A stretch of DNA of 64,000 nt from Candidatus Nanoarchaeia archaeon (GCA_028279725.1 JANQNE010000011.1:151872-215871), one strand, 5' to 3'. Positions 9,629-19,595 are shown, counted from the stretch's first letter. The notes: generated from the sequence alone by a model not told the origin. Translations and numbers: made by a program.

Positions 9629-10402
9629 TTATTCTTTTAATATATTTAATATCTTGTCGTGAACCTTTCCATTGGTCGCCAGTATAGATGTCGATTCAAA
9701 AGTTATTTTGTTCCCTTCTATGTCAGTTACTTTCCCGCCTGCCTCTTCTACTAAAAGAGCTCCTGGCAGAATATCCCACTGGCTTGTTTTTATGTTAAAG
9801 AATACATCAAATTTTCCGCTCGCAATATATGTCAGTGCAGCCAGACCACAGCCGTAGAATCTGACATGCAGTGCATTTTCAAATACCTTATCCAGCTTAC
9901 TCATTGTTTTTGTCCTTGCATCTTTTTTAGAAGACAGATGGGTCATAACACTAGAGTATTTGAAATTATTGTTATCATTAACCTTAATCCTTTTCCCATT
10001 GACTGTTGCACCTTTTCCTTTTTCTGCAAAATACATCTCATCCTTTATCGGATTATATACGGCAGAGATTATGGATTCTTTGTTCTTAAGCAAACATATT
10101 CCAACCCTGAAAGGAGCTCCTCCATGATAATAGTTGATGGTTCCATCAAGAGGATCGATGACCCAAATATATTCTGAATTTTTGTCATCAAAACCGGATT
10201 CTTCAGATAGAATTGTGTGGTCAGGAAAGCTTTCTTTTATTTTATCGATTATTATCTTCTCTGATTTAACGTCGATCTCTGTAACTATGTCGTTTTTGTC
10301 CTTAAAAGAAACCTCTTTCACTTTTTCTAAATTATCAATCAATAAGTTTCCTGCTTCTTTTGCAGCTTCTATTGATATCCTTCTAGCAAGTTTGATGTCC
10401 AT
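9629..10402 (-). CDS. Inositol monophosphatase family protein
   Basis: ILSEESGF, WVIDPLDGTINYYHG, WDILPGALLVEEAGG. Confidence 0.92.
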   Translation of the reverse strand: MDIKLARRISIEAAKEAGNLLIDNLEKVKEVSFKDKNDIVTEIDVKSEKIIIDKIKESFPDHTILSEESGFDDKNSEYIWVIDPLDGTINYYHGGAPFRVGICLLKNKESIISAVYNPIKDEMYFAEKGKGATVNGKRIKVNDNNNFKYSSVMTHLSSKKDARTKTMSKLDKVFENALHVRFYGCGLAALTYIASGKFDVFFNIKTSQWDILPGALLVEEAGGKVTDIEGNKITFESTSILATNGKVHDKILNILKE

Positions 10403-10443
10403 TAACCATCAGATTACGCAGTTAGAATAAAAAGGTTTCGTTC

Positions 10444-11226
10444 CTATCTTCTTTTTTCAAAATAATCTTCTGCTATCGCTTTTCCGTAAAGGCGCATAGC
10501 AACAGTAAAGACTTTCCTGAAATAATGGTCGCTAATTGCCTGTTCTGGGTTATCTAGTCTTTTGAAATCACTTCTGTCTAAACGTCTTCTTAGCTCTGAG
10601 TTGAACTTATATAAGCACGGAGCATATACAAACTTACGTCCTTTCAATGCCTGCTTTATCTTTCTTGTAAACAAATCCTTGTTCTTTACAGCATAGTTAA
10701 TAGCGTCGAAATTTCTCTTGAGAGTATGCTTTTTATCTCTTGGGATCTTTCCGATGTATATCAGACCAGGAACAATATATCCTGGATTATCTTTGATCCC
10801 TAACCTTTTGATTTCCTTATACATCTCAAATGCATCATCTGTTGCTCTGATCTTATTATATCTTTTATCTCCTAATACTTTTTCTATAGACCCTGCAATA
10901 AACGTCGATTCTATGTAATCTTTCTGTCTTATCTTTCCTTTTGTCCATAATGCCTGCACCATATAACCAAGACTTACTTTTCCCGGCCTTTTTTTTATAA
11001 TCTGCCTTATAGTAGAATATATGTCAGAATTAACATGGACTTCATTTATCCATCTGTTGTCTGCAGCAAAATCTGCTGTTGATGCGATCCTCTGGAGCAG
11101 GTCCCTTTCTTTAGGATTCCCTCTTAATGGCTTATGTTCTCCAAGAAGCCTTATAGCAGTGAATTTAAACTTCTCTCTTCCTTTTCTTTTCTCTTTCAAT
11201 AATCTAAGTACATCCTGATCTAACAT
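10444..11226 (-). CDS. Hypothetical basic protein
   Basis: Long ORF; ATG at 11226 likely start. Confidence 0.6.
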   Translation of the reverse strand: MLDQDVLRLLKEKRKGREKFKFTAIRLLGEHKPLRGNPKERDLLQRIASTADFAADNRWINEVHVNSDIYSTIRQIIKKRPGKVSLGYMVQALWTKGKIRQKDYIESTFIAGSIEKVLGDKRYNKIRATDDAFEMYKEIKRLGIKDNPGYIVPGLIYIGKIPRDKKHTLKRNFDAINYAVKNKDLFTRKIKQALKGRKFVYAPCLYKFNSELRRRLDRSDFKRLDNPEQAISDHYFRKVFTVAMRLYGKAIAEDYFEKRR

Positions 11227-11270
11227 AAAATCCCCCAACGATTCTCAGGTGTTAACAATGGCTTGTTTAT

Positions 11271-11290
11271 AAGCTTTTATGCAAAAGCTT
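11271..11290. promoter_or_regulatory. Palindrome AAGCTTTT-ATGC-AAAAGCTT between two divergent TATA-like boxes
   Basis: Perfect 8-bp arms between TTTATAAGC and GCTTTATATA. Confidence 0.5.
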
Positions 11291-11325
11291 TATATATAAC
11301 TAAATCTGGTATTGGCATAGGGGTG

Positions 11326-11796
11326 ATGGTTTTGAAAAAATATCTAATACTAACGATAATTATGGTCTTATTTATGGTGGGATGCGGAAAGCAGGTCCAG
11401 GAAGAGATTCCTGTTGAAAAGATTCCTATAAAGGAGCCTGATGTTATGGAAGAAGAGGAGCCTGCTCCTATAGTTGAAGAAGAAGTTCCTGCCGGAGAGA
11501 TTGAGCCAGAGCCTCTTGAATTTGTATCTGATATGGAATGTGTCAATGGAAGGTTTAATTTTACTGTCACCAATGTTGGAGTTGAGAATTTCACTACAAC
11601 CAAAGCGACAATGCATATCAAGGCAAAGCTGTTCAGGATGATATGTGATGATGAAGTTGTTGCTCCTGGGAATTCAACAGGATGTACCCAGAGCTATTAT
11701 TCATCGATCATCGGAGGAGCTCCGGTAAAGATCCAGGCAAAGATAGGAAAACAGCTTGAGACTTATTTTGAAACAGTAGATTGTGGGGGTAAATGA
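11326..11796 (+). CDS. Lipobox-containing secreted protein (putative lipoprotein)
   Basis: N-term MVLKKYLILTIIMVLFMVGCGKQ: signal peptide and VGC lipobox; E/P-rich linker. Confidence 0.75.
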   Translation: MVLKKYLILTIIMVLFMVGCGKQVQEEIPVEKIPIKEPDVMEEEEPAPIVEEEVPAGEIEPEPLEFVSDMECVNGRFNFTVTNVGVENFTTTKATMHIKAKLFRMICDDEVVAPGNSTGCTQSYYSSIIGGAPVKIQAKIGKQLETYFETVDCGGK

Positions 11797-11798
11797 AA

Positions 11799-12587
11799 AT
11801 GAAGAAGATATTATTTGTTCTGTCGATTATGCTAATTATCATGTTAAGCGGATGCGCAACAAAGTATGTCTGTGATGATGGGAGTACTGTTACAGATCCA
11901 ACAGAATGCAAGGCTGAGGCTGAAGAAGAGGAAGAAGACGATAAGCAGGAAGTTGTTATGATGGATGAAGAGGAAGAAGAGGAGAAAGAGGAAGAAGTAA
12001 AACCAGTCCTGAAGAACATCGATCCTAATGTGCAGGCTTTGTTTGATAAGGTCAAGGCAAAGAACAATTTCCAGTATCTTTACAAAGCGCCTAAAGGGGA
12101 ATTCTCAAAAAAAGTTTATGTAAGGGGGAAGTTCATAAAAGAAGAATACCTGGGAGATCAATATGTTGATGGAGGAAAGCTGAGTGATAACAGGTATGAC
12201 ACAATATTCTTTGATACAGATAGAAAAACAGCATACAGGATGTGTTTAGATAAAGAGCTGTGTGAAAATACAACATTAGCAAAAAAACTGAGCTATAATG
12301 AATATTACATGGGAACTATGATCGGATTGATAGATAGCATTAGTGTTGGAAAAGATACTGACAGGACAGAGATGGTAGGAGGAAGAAAGACGATTGTGAT
12401 TGATTATAAGCTGGAAGATAATCAGGAAGGGAGGATGTGGATAGACCAGTGGTATGGGACTCCTATGAAGCTTGAATATCTGGGAAGTGATGGAAAGAAG
12501 ACAAGTGAAGAGTTCTCTGAATATGAACCAGATTCTGTGACAGAAGGCATGGTAAAGATGCCTGCAGTTGCTGTTGTTACAGAATAA
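11799..12587 (+). CDS. Lipobox-containing secreted protein (putative lipoprotein)
   Basis: N-term MKKILFVLSIMLIIMLSGCATK; LSGC lipobox; D/E-rich linker. Confidence 0.8.
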   Translation: MKKILFVLSIMLIIMLSGCATKYVCDDGSTVTDPTECKAEAEEEEEDDKQEVVMMDEEEEEEKEEEVKPVLKNIDPNVQALFDKVKAKNNFQYLYKAPKGEFSKKVYVRGKFIKEEYLGDQYVDGGKLSDNRYDTIFFDTDRKTAYRMCLDKELCENTTLAKKLSYNEYYMGTMIGLIDSISVGKDTDRTEMVGGRKTIVIDYKLEDNQEGRMWIDQWYGTPMKLEYLGSDGKKTSEEFSEYEPDSVTEGMVKMPAVAVVTE

Positions 12588-12605
12588 TTTTTTTCTTTTT
12601 TTAAT

Positions 12606-12737
12606 ATGAAATGCCCTAAGTGTGATGCGGAATTAACCAGCTGGCATGAAGTAAATCTTAGGCATTGCTCTCAATGTGGAGAGTCATTTGACTGGCCTGA
12701 GGATCAGCTGCCTCCGATGCCTAATGATTATAAATAA
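12606..12737 (+). CDS. Small zinc-ribbon protein, 43 aa (not in ORF track)
   Basis: MKCPKCDAELTSWHEVNLRHCSQCGESFDWPEDQLPPMPNDYK: CxxC...CxxC. Confidence 0.65.
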   Translation: MKCPKCDAELTSWHEVNLRHCSQCGESFDWPEDQLPPMPNDYK

Positions 12738-12740
12738 GAA

Positions 12741-13487
12741 TTAATTTCTTTTTACTTCTATATATTTAGCTACTTTTTCCAGCAATGTTTCTCTTTCGTA
12801 AGGCTTTGCCAAGCTGTCACCACACCATGCAGCAAAATGTTTTTGTTCTAGTGTGTCTGTGGAATTTGTCATGGCAATTACCGGAACTTTGTAATCTGGA
12901 CTCTGGACTTCCTTCAATACATCATAACATTCTTGTGTAGGGATCCTTGTATCTAACAAAACAAGAGATATGCTCTGTTTTAAAGAATTGAACAGATTGA
13001 TCGCTGTCGGTCCATTATTTGCAGTTACAACTGGATGGCCTTCTTCTGAAAGTATATCGCTTGACAATGGTCTTGAATATTGTTCAGGATCTTCAACACA
13101 TAGTGCTCCTTTTCTTTTTTCAAGAAGCATGTCAGTAAGTGAATACAATTTTTCTGGTGAGGCTGGCTTTTGGACAAAAGGAACTCCTAATGAGCCATAT
13201 TCTGGATCAGATGTTGCAGCATCAAATCCGCTAGTGCCAATAAATTTAGTTTTTGCAGATTCTCCTTTTTGTTTTCTGTATTCTCTGATAACATCAAATC
13301 CCCAAAGTTTAGGCATGTTTGAATCAGTTACACAAAGATCATAATCTCCTTCCAACAGCTCTGAAAGTGCTTGGTTTCCGTCCTCTGCAACATTAATGTT
13401 AATATAACCTCTATCTTTAAAGATGCTGGTAAATACATCACGTATTGACCAATCATCATCTGCTATAAGAATCTTTGTTTCTTCCAT
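12741..13487 (-). CDS. Tandem receiver-domain protein (two REC domains, no output domain)
   Basis: KILIADDDWSIRDVF ... CVTDSNMP ... VQKPASPEKL; second copy LVLLDTRIP ... LAKPYE. Confidence 0.85.
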   Translation of the reverse strand: MEETKILIADDDWSIRDVFTSIFKDRGYININVAEDGNQALSELLEGDYDLCVTDSNMPKLWGFDVIREYRKQKGESAKTKFIGTSGFDAATSDPEYGSLGVPFVQKPASPEKLYSLTDMLLEKRKGALCVEDPEQYSRPLSSDILSEEGHPVVTANNGPTAINLFNSLKQSISLVLLDTRIPTQECYDVLKEVQSPDYKVPVIAMTNSTDTLEQKHFAAWCGDSLAKPYERETLLEKVAKYIEVKRN

Positions 13488-13535
13488 TGCGCAAGTAGTA
13501 GTGTGACTCTTATTTAAATACTTTTCTATTTATTT

Positions 13536-13566
13536 ACCACTAATAAGTGGTTTTGTTGATTATCAA
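13536..13566. promoter_or_regulatory. Two adjacent palindromes upstream of exosome superoperon
   Basis: ACCACT-AATA-AGTGGT and TTGAT-T-ATCAA, upstream of TATA CTTTATAAAG. Confidence 0.35.
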
Positions 13567-13723
13567 TAACTATCATTTCTCTGTAGTTTACAAAAACCTT
13601 TATAAAGGGCAAGGATATCCCTAATAAATACGTGAGAGGAGAAATGAAGGAAGAATGGCTCTTTTCTCAGTTAATGAAAACTGTTATGGGTGATTAAAGA
13701 TTAAAAAAGGCTTAAAACCGCTT

Positions 13724-14059
13724 TTGCCGACCCTAAAAGAGAGGAAACGGTATTTGGTGTTTGAAATAATCTCTGAAGAGAATATAGGCAATTTTTCGAG
13801 TGTTTCGAACGCTATATGGGGTAAAACCAAGGATTTCATAGGTGAATTAGGCTTGGCTAGAGCTGGTATGTGGCTACTTCCAGATAAATGGGACAGTAAG
13901 AAGCAAATGGGTATAATCAAAGTAAATAACAAGTATGTTGATGAGATCAAAGCAAGCCTGACTCTTGTGAAAAAGATAGATGATCAGGAAGTTATCATCA
14001 GAAGCAGAGGAGTCAGCGGAATACTAAAAAAAGCTGAAAATAAATTTATGGCAGGGTAG
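13724..14059 (+). CDS. RNase P protein component 2 (Pop5/Rpp14 family)
   Basis: LPTLKERKRYLVFEIISEENIG...; position ahead of psmA-SBDS-rrp4; start may be upstream (see findings). Confidence 0.85.
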   Translation: MPTLKERKRYLVFEIISEENIGNFSSVSNAIWGKTKDFIGELGLARAGMWLLPDKWDSKKQMGIIKVNNKYVDEIKASLTLVKKIDDQEVIIRSRGVSGILKKAENKFMAG

Positions 14060-14121
14060 AGGTGCTGAGAAATTCTTCGAATTTCTGGCATCTCAAAATG
14101 TAGATTTTGAGGTGGAAAAAA

Positions 14122-14862
14122 ATGCAACCAACAATGAGCCATCAAATGATGGGATATGATAGGGCAATAACGATGTTCAGCCCGGATGGAAGATTATTAC
14201 AAGTTGAATATGCTAAGAAGACTGTAAGACAGGGAAGTACAGCAATAGGTATGGTGTGTTCTGACGGAATTTTATTGGTAACAGATAAGAGGATAGTTGA
14301 CAGTCTAGTAGTTCCTGAATCTGTAGAAAAGATATTTCAGATAGATGATCATATCGCTGCAGCTGCATCAGGGATTCTTTCTGATGCAAGAGTTCTGATC
14401 GAAAGAGCTCAGCTAAAAGCACAGCAGCATAGAGTTACTTTTGACAGTCCTATCGATACTGTGAGTATTGTAAAAGACATATGTAATATCAAGCAGATAT
14501 GCACACAGAGCGGAGGATTGAGGCCTTTTGGTGTAGGTATATTGGTTGCTGGAATCGATGATGGTGAAGCAAAGCTGTTTGTTACAGACCCAACTGGAAT
14601 ATTCTTCCAGTATAAAGCAGCAGCGATCGGAGAAGGGGAAACAGAAATCGAGGAAGTTCTGCATAAGCAGTATAAGGACAGCATGACAATTGAAGATGGA
14701 CTAAAAGTCTGTGTTAAAGCACTGAATAAAGTTCTTGATGATAATTTTGATGCAGAAAGGCTGGATTGTGCTTATATTACAAAAAAAGAATTAGGATTCA
14801 AAAGATTCTCAAAAGCAAAGCTTGAGAAGATGCTTGACGAAGCTAAAAAGAAAAAGAAGTGA
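14122..14862 (+). CDS. psmA: Proteasome subunit alpha
   Basis: MMGYDRAITMFSPDGRLLQVEYAKKTVRQGSTAIG. Confidence 0.95.
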   Translation: MQPTMSHQMMGYDRAITMFSPDGRLLQVEYAKKTVRQGSTAIGMVCSDGILLVTDKRIVDSLVVPESVEKIFQIDDHIAAAASGILSDARVLIERAQLKAQQHRVTFDSPIDTVSIVKDICNIKQICTQSGGLRPFGVGILVAGIDDGEAKLFVTDPTGIFFQYKAAAIGEGETEIEEVLHKQYKDSMTIEDGLKVCVKALNKVLDDNFDAERLDCAYITKKELGFKRFSKAKLEKMLDEAKKKKK

Positions 14863-14920
14863 TCAACATCCTCAGAAATGAAAACATTTCTGGGACATTC
14901 AAAACAAGGAGGTTTTGAAC

Positions 14921-15643
14921 ATGCCAGGAGAAGGAACTGTAAGCAAAGTGGACAAGAACATCCACATAAACAAGGCAGTGCTGAAGAAAGGTGGAGAAAC
15001 ATTTGAAGTAGACGTTGATCCTGATCTGGCTCTGGATGTAAGGGCTGGAAAAGAAGTTGACATGAGAGAAGTGCTTAAGGCAGAGAAGATATTCAGCGAC
15101 GCTAAGAAAGGGCTTTTGGCTCCAGAGGGCAAGATGACTGAGCTTTTTGGGACTGCAGATGCTTTAGATGTTGCAAAGATAATCATCAAAGAAGGAGAGA
15201 TACAGCTTACATCAGAATACAGGAAGAAGAAACAGGAAGAGAAGAGGAGCAAGATCATTAACTCTATCGCAAGAAATGCTATAGACCCTAAAACAAAGCT
15301 GCCGCATCCCCCAAACAGGATTGAGGCTGCTATGAAAGAGGCTAAAGTTACGATAGACGACTATAAGTCAGCTGAAGAGCAGATCGAAGGAATAGTAAAG
15401 AAGCTGCAGCCGATCATACCGATCAAGTTTGAGGTAAAGAAGATTGAGATCGGAATACCTGCAACATATGCTTCAAAGACTTATGCTATAGTTAAGAGCT
15501 ACAGCAAGATAGTCAGTGAAGGATGGCAGAATGATGGAAGCTGGCAGGGAACTGTTGAACTGCCTGGCGGACTGATAGAAGAATTTTTTGATAAATTAAA
15601 TTCATTGACAAAAGGAGATGTTCAGACGAAAATAATTGAATGA
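14921..15643 (+). CDS. SBDS ribosome maturation protein homologue
   Basis: FEVDVDPDLALDVRAGKEVDMREVL..., HPPNRIEAAMKEAKV. Confidence 0.92.
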   Translation: MPGEGTVSKVDKNIHINKAVLKKGGETFEVDVDPDLALDVRAGKEVDMREVLKAEKIFSDAKKGLLAPEGKMTELFGTADALDVAKIIIKEGEIQLTSEYRKKKQEEKRSKIINSIARNAIDPKTKLPHPPNRIEAAMKEAKVTIDDYKSAEEQIEGIVKKLQPIIPIKFEVKKIEIGIPATYASKTYAIVKSYSKIVSEGWQNDGSWQGTVELPGGLIEEFFDKLNSLTKGDVQTKIIE

Positions 15644-15662
15644 ATTTTAAAGGTGAAATAAA

Positions 15663-16376
15663 ATGAGTGAACTAGTAGTAAAAAACAAAGAAGTTGTCGT
15701 GCCTGGAGAAGTGCTGGCAACTGGAATGGACTACCTACCTGGACAAGGAAGTTACAGGGAAGGAGACAATATTCATGCAAGCATATTAGGATTGGTGAAT
15801 GTTGATGGAAGAGCTATAAAGCTGATTCCGCTGAGCGGAAGATATCTTCCAAAAAGAGGAGACACAATAATCGGAAAAGTAATAGATGTTATGATGAGCG
15901 GATGGAGAGTTGAACTTAACTGCGCTTATTCTGCAATGCTTCCTTTGATGGGAACATCAGAATACATCATGAAAGGAGCAGATCTTACAAAGTATTTTGA
16001 TCTAGGAGATTTCATGGTTGCGAAGATAACAAATGTTACAAGCCAGAAGCTTGTTGACCTGAGCACAAAAGGGCCTGGTCTTAGAAAGCTTAGCGGCGGA
16101 AGGATAATGGAAGTAAATACACACAAAGTTCCGAGAATCATCGGAAAGCAGGGAAGCATGGTAAGCATGATAAAACAAGCTACTGACTGCAAGATAATCG
16201 TAGGACAGAACGGACTTGTGTGGATACTTGGAGAGCCAGACAATGAACTATTGGCTGTCAAGACAATCCAGAAGATAGAAAAAGAAAGTCATGTTAGCGG
16301 GTTAACTGACAAGATCAAAGAGTTTCTTGAAAAAGAGACTGGAAAGAAGCTTGAAGTTAACGTAAACGGTGAGTAA
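15663..16376 (+). CDS. rrp4: Exosome RNA-binding subunit Rrp4
   Basis: VVPGEVLATGMDYLPGQGSYREGDNI; S1 and KH domains. Confidence 0.93.
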   Translation: MSELVVKNKEVVVPGEVLATGMDYLPGQGSYREGDNIHASILGLVNVDGRAIKLIPLSGRYLPKRGDTIIGKVIDVMMSGWRVELNCAYSAMLPLMGTSEYIMKGADLTKYFDLGDFMVAKITNVTSQKLVDLSTKGPGLRKLSGGRIMEVNTHKVPRIIGKQGSMVSMIKQATDCKIIVGQNGLVWILGEPDNELLAVKTIQKIEKESHVSGLTDKIKEFLEKETGKKLEVNVNGE

Positions 16377-16378
16377 AA

Positions 16379-17092
16379 ATGGGATACGAAAAAAGAATTG
16401 ACGGAAGAAAAAAGTTTGAAGAACTAAGGCCGATCGAAGCAAAGGCTGGAGTGATAAAGAGAGCAGACGGAAGTGCTTACTTCAAGATCGGAAAGACAGT
16501 TGCTTATGCTGCTGTATATGGTCCAAGGGATCTTTATCCTAAGTTCATGCAGAATCCAAAGAAAGGAATCTTAAGATGTCATTATAATATGATGCCTTTT
16601 TCAGGCCAAGGAGACAGAGTAAGGCCTGGAGCAAACAGAAGAGCAAAGGAAATCTCAATGATAACTGAGAAATCACTGATACCTGTGATAAATCTTGAAG
16701 ATTTTCCAAACGCAGTTGTTGATGTATTCATCGAGCTGCCGCAGACAGATGCTGGAAGCAGATGTGCAGGAATAACTGCTGCATCAATCGCTCTGGCAGA
16801 TGCTGGCATAATCATGAAAGATATGGTCAGCGCTGTTGCTGTAGGAAGAGTTGATGATAAGTTAGTTGTTGATTTAGACTACAACGAAGAAGCTTATGAA
16901 GAGGGAAGAGCAGCTGCAGATGTACCTGTAGCATTTTTGCCTAATTCAGGAAAACTAAGCTTGCTTCAGATGGACGGAAACATCACAAAGGACGAGCTTA
17001 AGAAAGCACTAGAGATGGGAAAAGAAGCATGCAAAGAGATCTACGAAGTGCAGAAGAAAGCTTTGAAAGACAAATATCAACTAGGTGAGTAA
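16379..17092 (+). CDS. rrp41: Exosome subunit Rrp41
   Basis: RIDGRKKFEELRPIEAKAGV...; RNase PH family. Confidence 0.95.
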   Translation: MGYEKRIDGRKKFEELRPIEAKAGVIKRADGSAYFKIGKTVAYAAVYGPRDLYPKFMQNPKKGILRCHYNMMPFSGQGDRVRPGANRRAKEISMITEKSLIPVINLEDFPNAVVDVFIELPQTDAGSRCAGITAASIALADAGIIMKDMVSAVAVGRVDDKLVVDLDYNEEAYEEGRAAADVPVAFLPNSGKLSLLQMDGNITKDELKKALEMGKEACKEIYEVQKKALKDKYQLGE

Positions 17093-17093
17093 G

Positions 17094-17867
17094 ATGGATA
17101 AAGAACTAAAAAATCACATTTCAAAACTCTTGAAACAAGAGAAGAGAATGGATGGAAGAAAACCACTGGACTTTAGACAGCCGATCAGTGTTGAATATGG
17201 TGTAAGTGCTACAGCAGAAGGAAGTGCTAGAGTAAAGATCGGAGAGACGGAGGTTATCGGAGGAGTAAAGCTTTCATTAGAAACTCCTTATGACGATACA
17301 CCAGATTCAGGAAATCTGATGGTGGGAGTAGAAATGCTGCCTATGTCAAACCCTGATTTTGAAGCAGGACCACCAAGCATAGACGCGATCGAACTTGGAA
17401 GAGTTGTTGACAGAGGAATAAGAGAGAGTAAAGCTATCGATACAAAGAAGCTGTGCATCGAAGAAGGAGAAAAGGTATGGGGTGTTATAGTTGATATCTG
17501 CCCTATCAATGATGCAGGCAACTTGTTTGATGCGTGTGCTCTTGCTGCAGTAGCTGCACTGAAAGACGCTAAGTTTCCGGAAATCAAAGATGGAAAGGTT
17601 GACTACAAGACAAAGACTGATCAAAGTGTGCCTTTGGCAACAATCCCTATATCTGTTACAGTCAGAAAGATAGGAGATGGATTTATCGTAGATTCTACAA
17701 ATGATGAAGAATCTGCAATAGATGCAAGATTGACTGTTGCAATCGATGAGAACGGAGAGCTTGCTGCAATGCAGAAAGGCGGAGATGTTGCACTGACTAT
17801 CGAAGAGGTTGATAAGATGGTCGGAATCGCTTTGGAAAAGGAAAAAGAACTAAGATCTAAGCTTTAA
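17094..17867 (+). CDS. rrp42: Exosome subunit Rrp42
   Basis: RMDGRKPLDFRQPISVEYGVSATAEGSARVKIG. Confidence 0.95.
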   Translation: MDKELKNHISKLLKQEKRMDGRKPLDFRQPISVEYGVSATAEGSARVKIGETEVIGGVKLSLETPYDDTPDSGNLMVGVEMLPMSNPDFEAGPPSIDAIELGRVVDRGIRESKAIDTKKLCIEEGEKVWGVIVDICPINDAGNLFDACALAAVAALKDAKFPEIKDGKVDYKTKTDQSVPLATIPISVTVRKIGDGFIVDSTNDEESAIDARLTVAIDENGELAAMQKGGDVALTIEEVDKMVGIALEKEKELRSKL

Positions 17868-17877
17868 GGTGATAATA

Positions 17878-18087
17878 ATGGCTGAAGTTGAATTCACAAA
17901 ATACGAGAGAGCAAGGATGCTTGGAAGCAGAGCTTTACAGATATCTATGGGAGCTCCTTTTTTGATCAAACTGAATGATGATGATCTTAAGAAGATCGAG
18001 TATAATCCTCTTGAGATCGCTAAACTTGAGTTTGCAGAAGGAATAATCCCTATAACTGTAAGAAGACCGATGCCTAGTGAAAATTAG
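17878..18087 (+). CDS. rpoK: RNA polymerase subunit K (Rpb6 homologue)
   Basis: TKYERARMLGSRALQISMGAPFLIKL ... IAKLEFAEGIIPITVRRPMP. Confidence 0.92.
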   Translation: MAEVEFTKYERARMLGSRALQISMGAPFLIKLNDDDLKKIEYNPLEIAKLEFAEGIIPITVRRPMPSEN

Positions 18088-19013
18088 GCAACTTTTTTTA
18101 TTATTTCTTGTTCTTTTTGTTTTGGAAAAGGTATGATTTTTGATTTGTATTCTTTTATCTCTATACTATTCATAAGCCATCTTGCCTGACGTGCTAATCC
18201 TTTAAGCTTATTTTTGTACCTGTCTTTCAATTTTTTGTTCTTGATTATGTGGTGTATCATCTTATGGACCCTGTGGGATAAGATCGCTATATGATCTTCT
18301 ACTAATTCTTCTATGACTTTGATCTGAGGTATCCATGAGTCGTGAACCAGATGAGGAATCTGATTTACTTTTAGAACTTTCATCTGCTGCTGGACAAGAC
18401 TCTCATAGTTATCTATCTCTATCGTTGCCTGCCTAACTCTTCTGCATTTGATCCTTGTTGACATAGGACTTATCTCTTTAAGAGCTGCCAATGGATTTGA
18501 GACTCCTCTTTCCTGATATTGCAGTGTTGCATACATCTTTTTTGCTACTTCTCTGACCTCTTTCTTTACTTCATTTAGGAATCTGATAGAATGTTCTTTG
18601 TGCTGCTCTAGAAGAGCTTCGTTCGTGTGTTTTAGTGATCTTATCTTTTGGATCAGCTTGTCTGCATCATCCCTTTCTCTGTGTAATAGAGTCATTGCAG
18701 CTATGAATAAGTTGTATGAAGCGTCCATAAGGTCGTTTATATTATTAGTTACATCTTTTGAGTATCTTTTTGAGCTGTCTATGGCTTTTTTCTGCTGTTC
18801 AAGAAGTGTTTTTTGCCTTAGCATCAAAGATCCAAGATCTTTCATAATCTTTTCATTCTTTTTTGTCTTTTTGCCTGTTGCTTTTGATTTCTGGCTGTTT
18901 ATTGTCTTTAGGTTATTTTTCAGTTCTTTATCACTTCTGTTCTTTTCTTTCATGAAGTTTGTCAAGAACTTGATCATCTCTTCTATCTTATAGTATAGTT
19001 CGTTAAACTGCAT
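18084..19013 (-). CDS. Coiled-coil hypothetical protein
   Basis: ATG at 19013 or TTG at 19094; K/E/L-rich helices. Confidence 0.6.
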   Translation of the reverse strand: MQFNELYYKIEEMIKFLTNFMKEKNRSDKELKNNLKTINSQKSKATGKKTKKNEKIMKDLGSLMLRQKTLLEQQKKAIDSSKRYSKDVTNNINDLMDASYNLFIAAMTLLHRERDDADKLIQKIRSLKHTNEALLEQHKEHSIRFLNEVKKEVREVAKKMYATLQYQERGVSNPLAALKEISPMSTRIKCRRVRQATIEIDNYESLVQQQMKVLKVNQIPHLVHDSWIPQIKVIEELVEDHIAILSHRVHKMIHHIIKNKKLKDRYKNKLKGLARQARWLMNSIEIKEYKSKIIPFPKQKEQEIIKKVA

Positions 19014-19150
19014 AGAATTCTTCCTTATAATTATATTGGGATTTACTACCAAGTTTTTCCATTTGTAAAAAGGATGCTGCAATAAAAATCTCAACCTATC
19101 ACCTAAATAAAAATTAGGTTAAGTAGTATTTAAAGGTTTCTATGTGTTGT

Positions 19151-19243
19151 GAATAGCACGCTTCGTTCGCTTCTGTGTCGGCAGGAGAAGCAGATCTATT
19201 TTAATAAAGATCCATATCTGATGACTACGCTCGGTGCTATTCG
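19151..19243 (+). repeat. Dispersed structured element, copy A
   Basis: GAATAGCAC...GTGCTATTC stem; internal GCTTCG and CTACGC-TCG. Confidence 0.75.
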
Positions 19244-19278
19244 ATAGAATTAAATAAAAGAAGCTGTTCACAGCTTTT

Positions 19279-19566
19279 ATGAGAGAAGTTACTGACGAGA
19301 AACTGGAGAAGTACTTTGATGTTACTGGCAGAGCTATAGCTAAAGTTAAGATAGTTAAAGAAGGGGAGGTGGATTTTGAATCTGCTGCTGAGGATTTCTT
19401 AGATATGGCTAAAAGGTATTTTTCTGATGCAAAGCATTTCAAGGAGAAAGGAGATATAGTTACAGCGTTTGCTGCTCTGAATTATGCACATGGATGGCTT
19501 GATGCTGGTGCCAGGCTGGGATTATTTGATGTAGATAGAGATAATGTGCTGTTTACTGTTGATTAA
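19279..19566 (+). CDS. DUF357 family protein
   Basis: [28 protein letters not shown]. Confidence 0.8.
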   Translation: MREVTDEKLEKYFDVTGRAIAKVKIVKEGEVDFESAAEDFLDMAKRYFSDAKHFKEKGDIVTAFAALNYAHGWLDAGARLGLFDVDRDNVLFTVD

Positions 19567-19579
19567 AAGAAAGAAAAAA

Positions 19580-19595
19580 AGCGCTTTTCAGCGCT
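19580..19595. terminator. Hairpin AGCGCT-TTTC-AGCGCT between convergent genes
   Basis: Perfect 6-bp stem; no strong U-tract on + strand. Confidence 0.3.

Noticed and set aside
19219-19226. TGATGA in copies A and B of the element as a C/D-box C motif
   Set aside because: Lies near the 3' end with no correctly placed D box, and is absent in C, D and E.
19580-19595. Strong intrinsic terminator or REP element
   Set aside because: Hairpin is short, lacks a clear U-tract and seems single-copy; kept only as a low-confidence feature.
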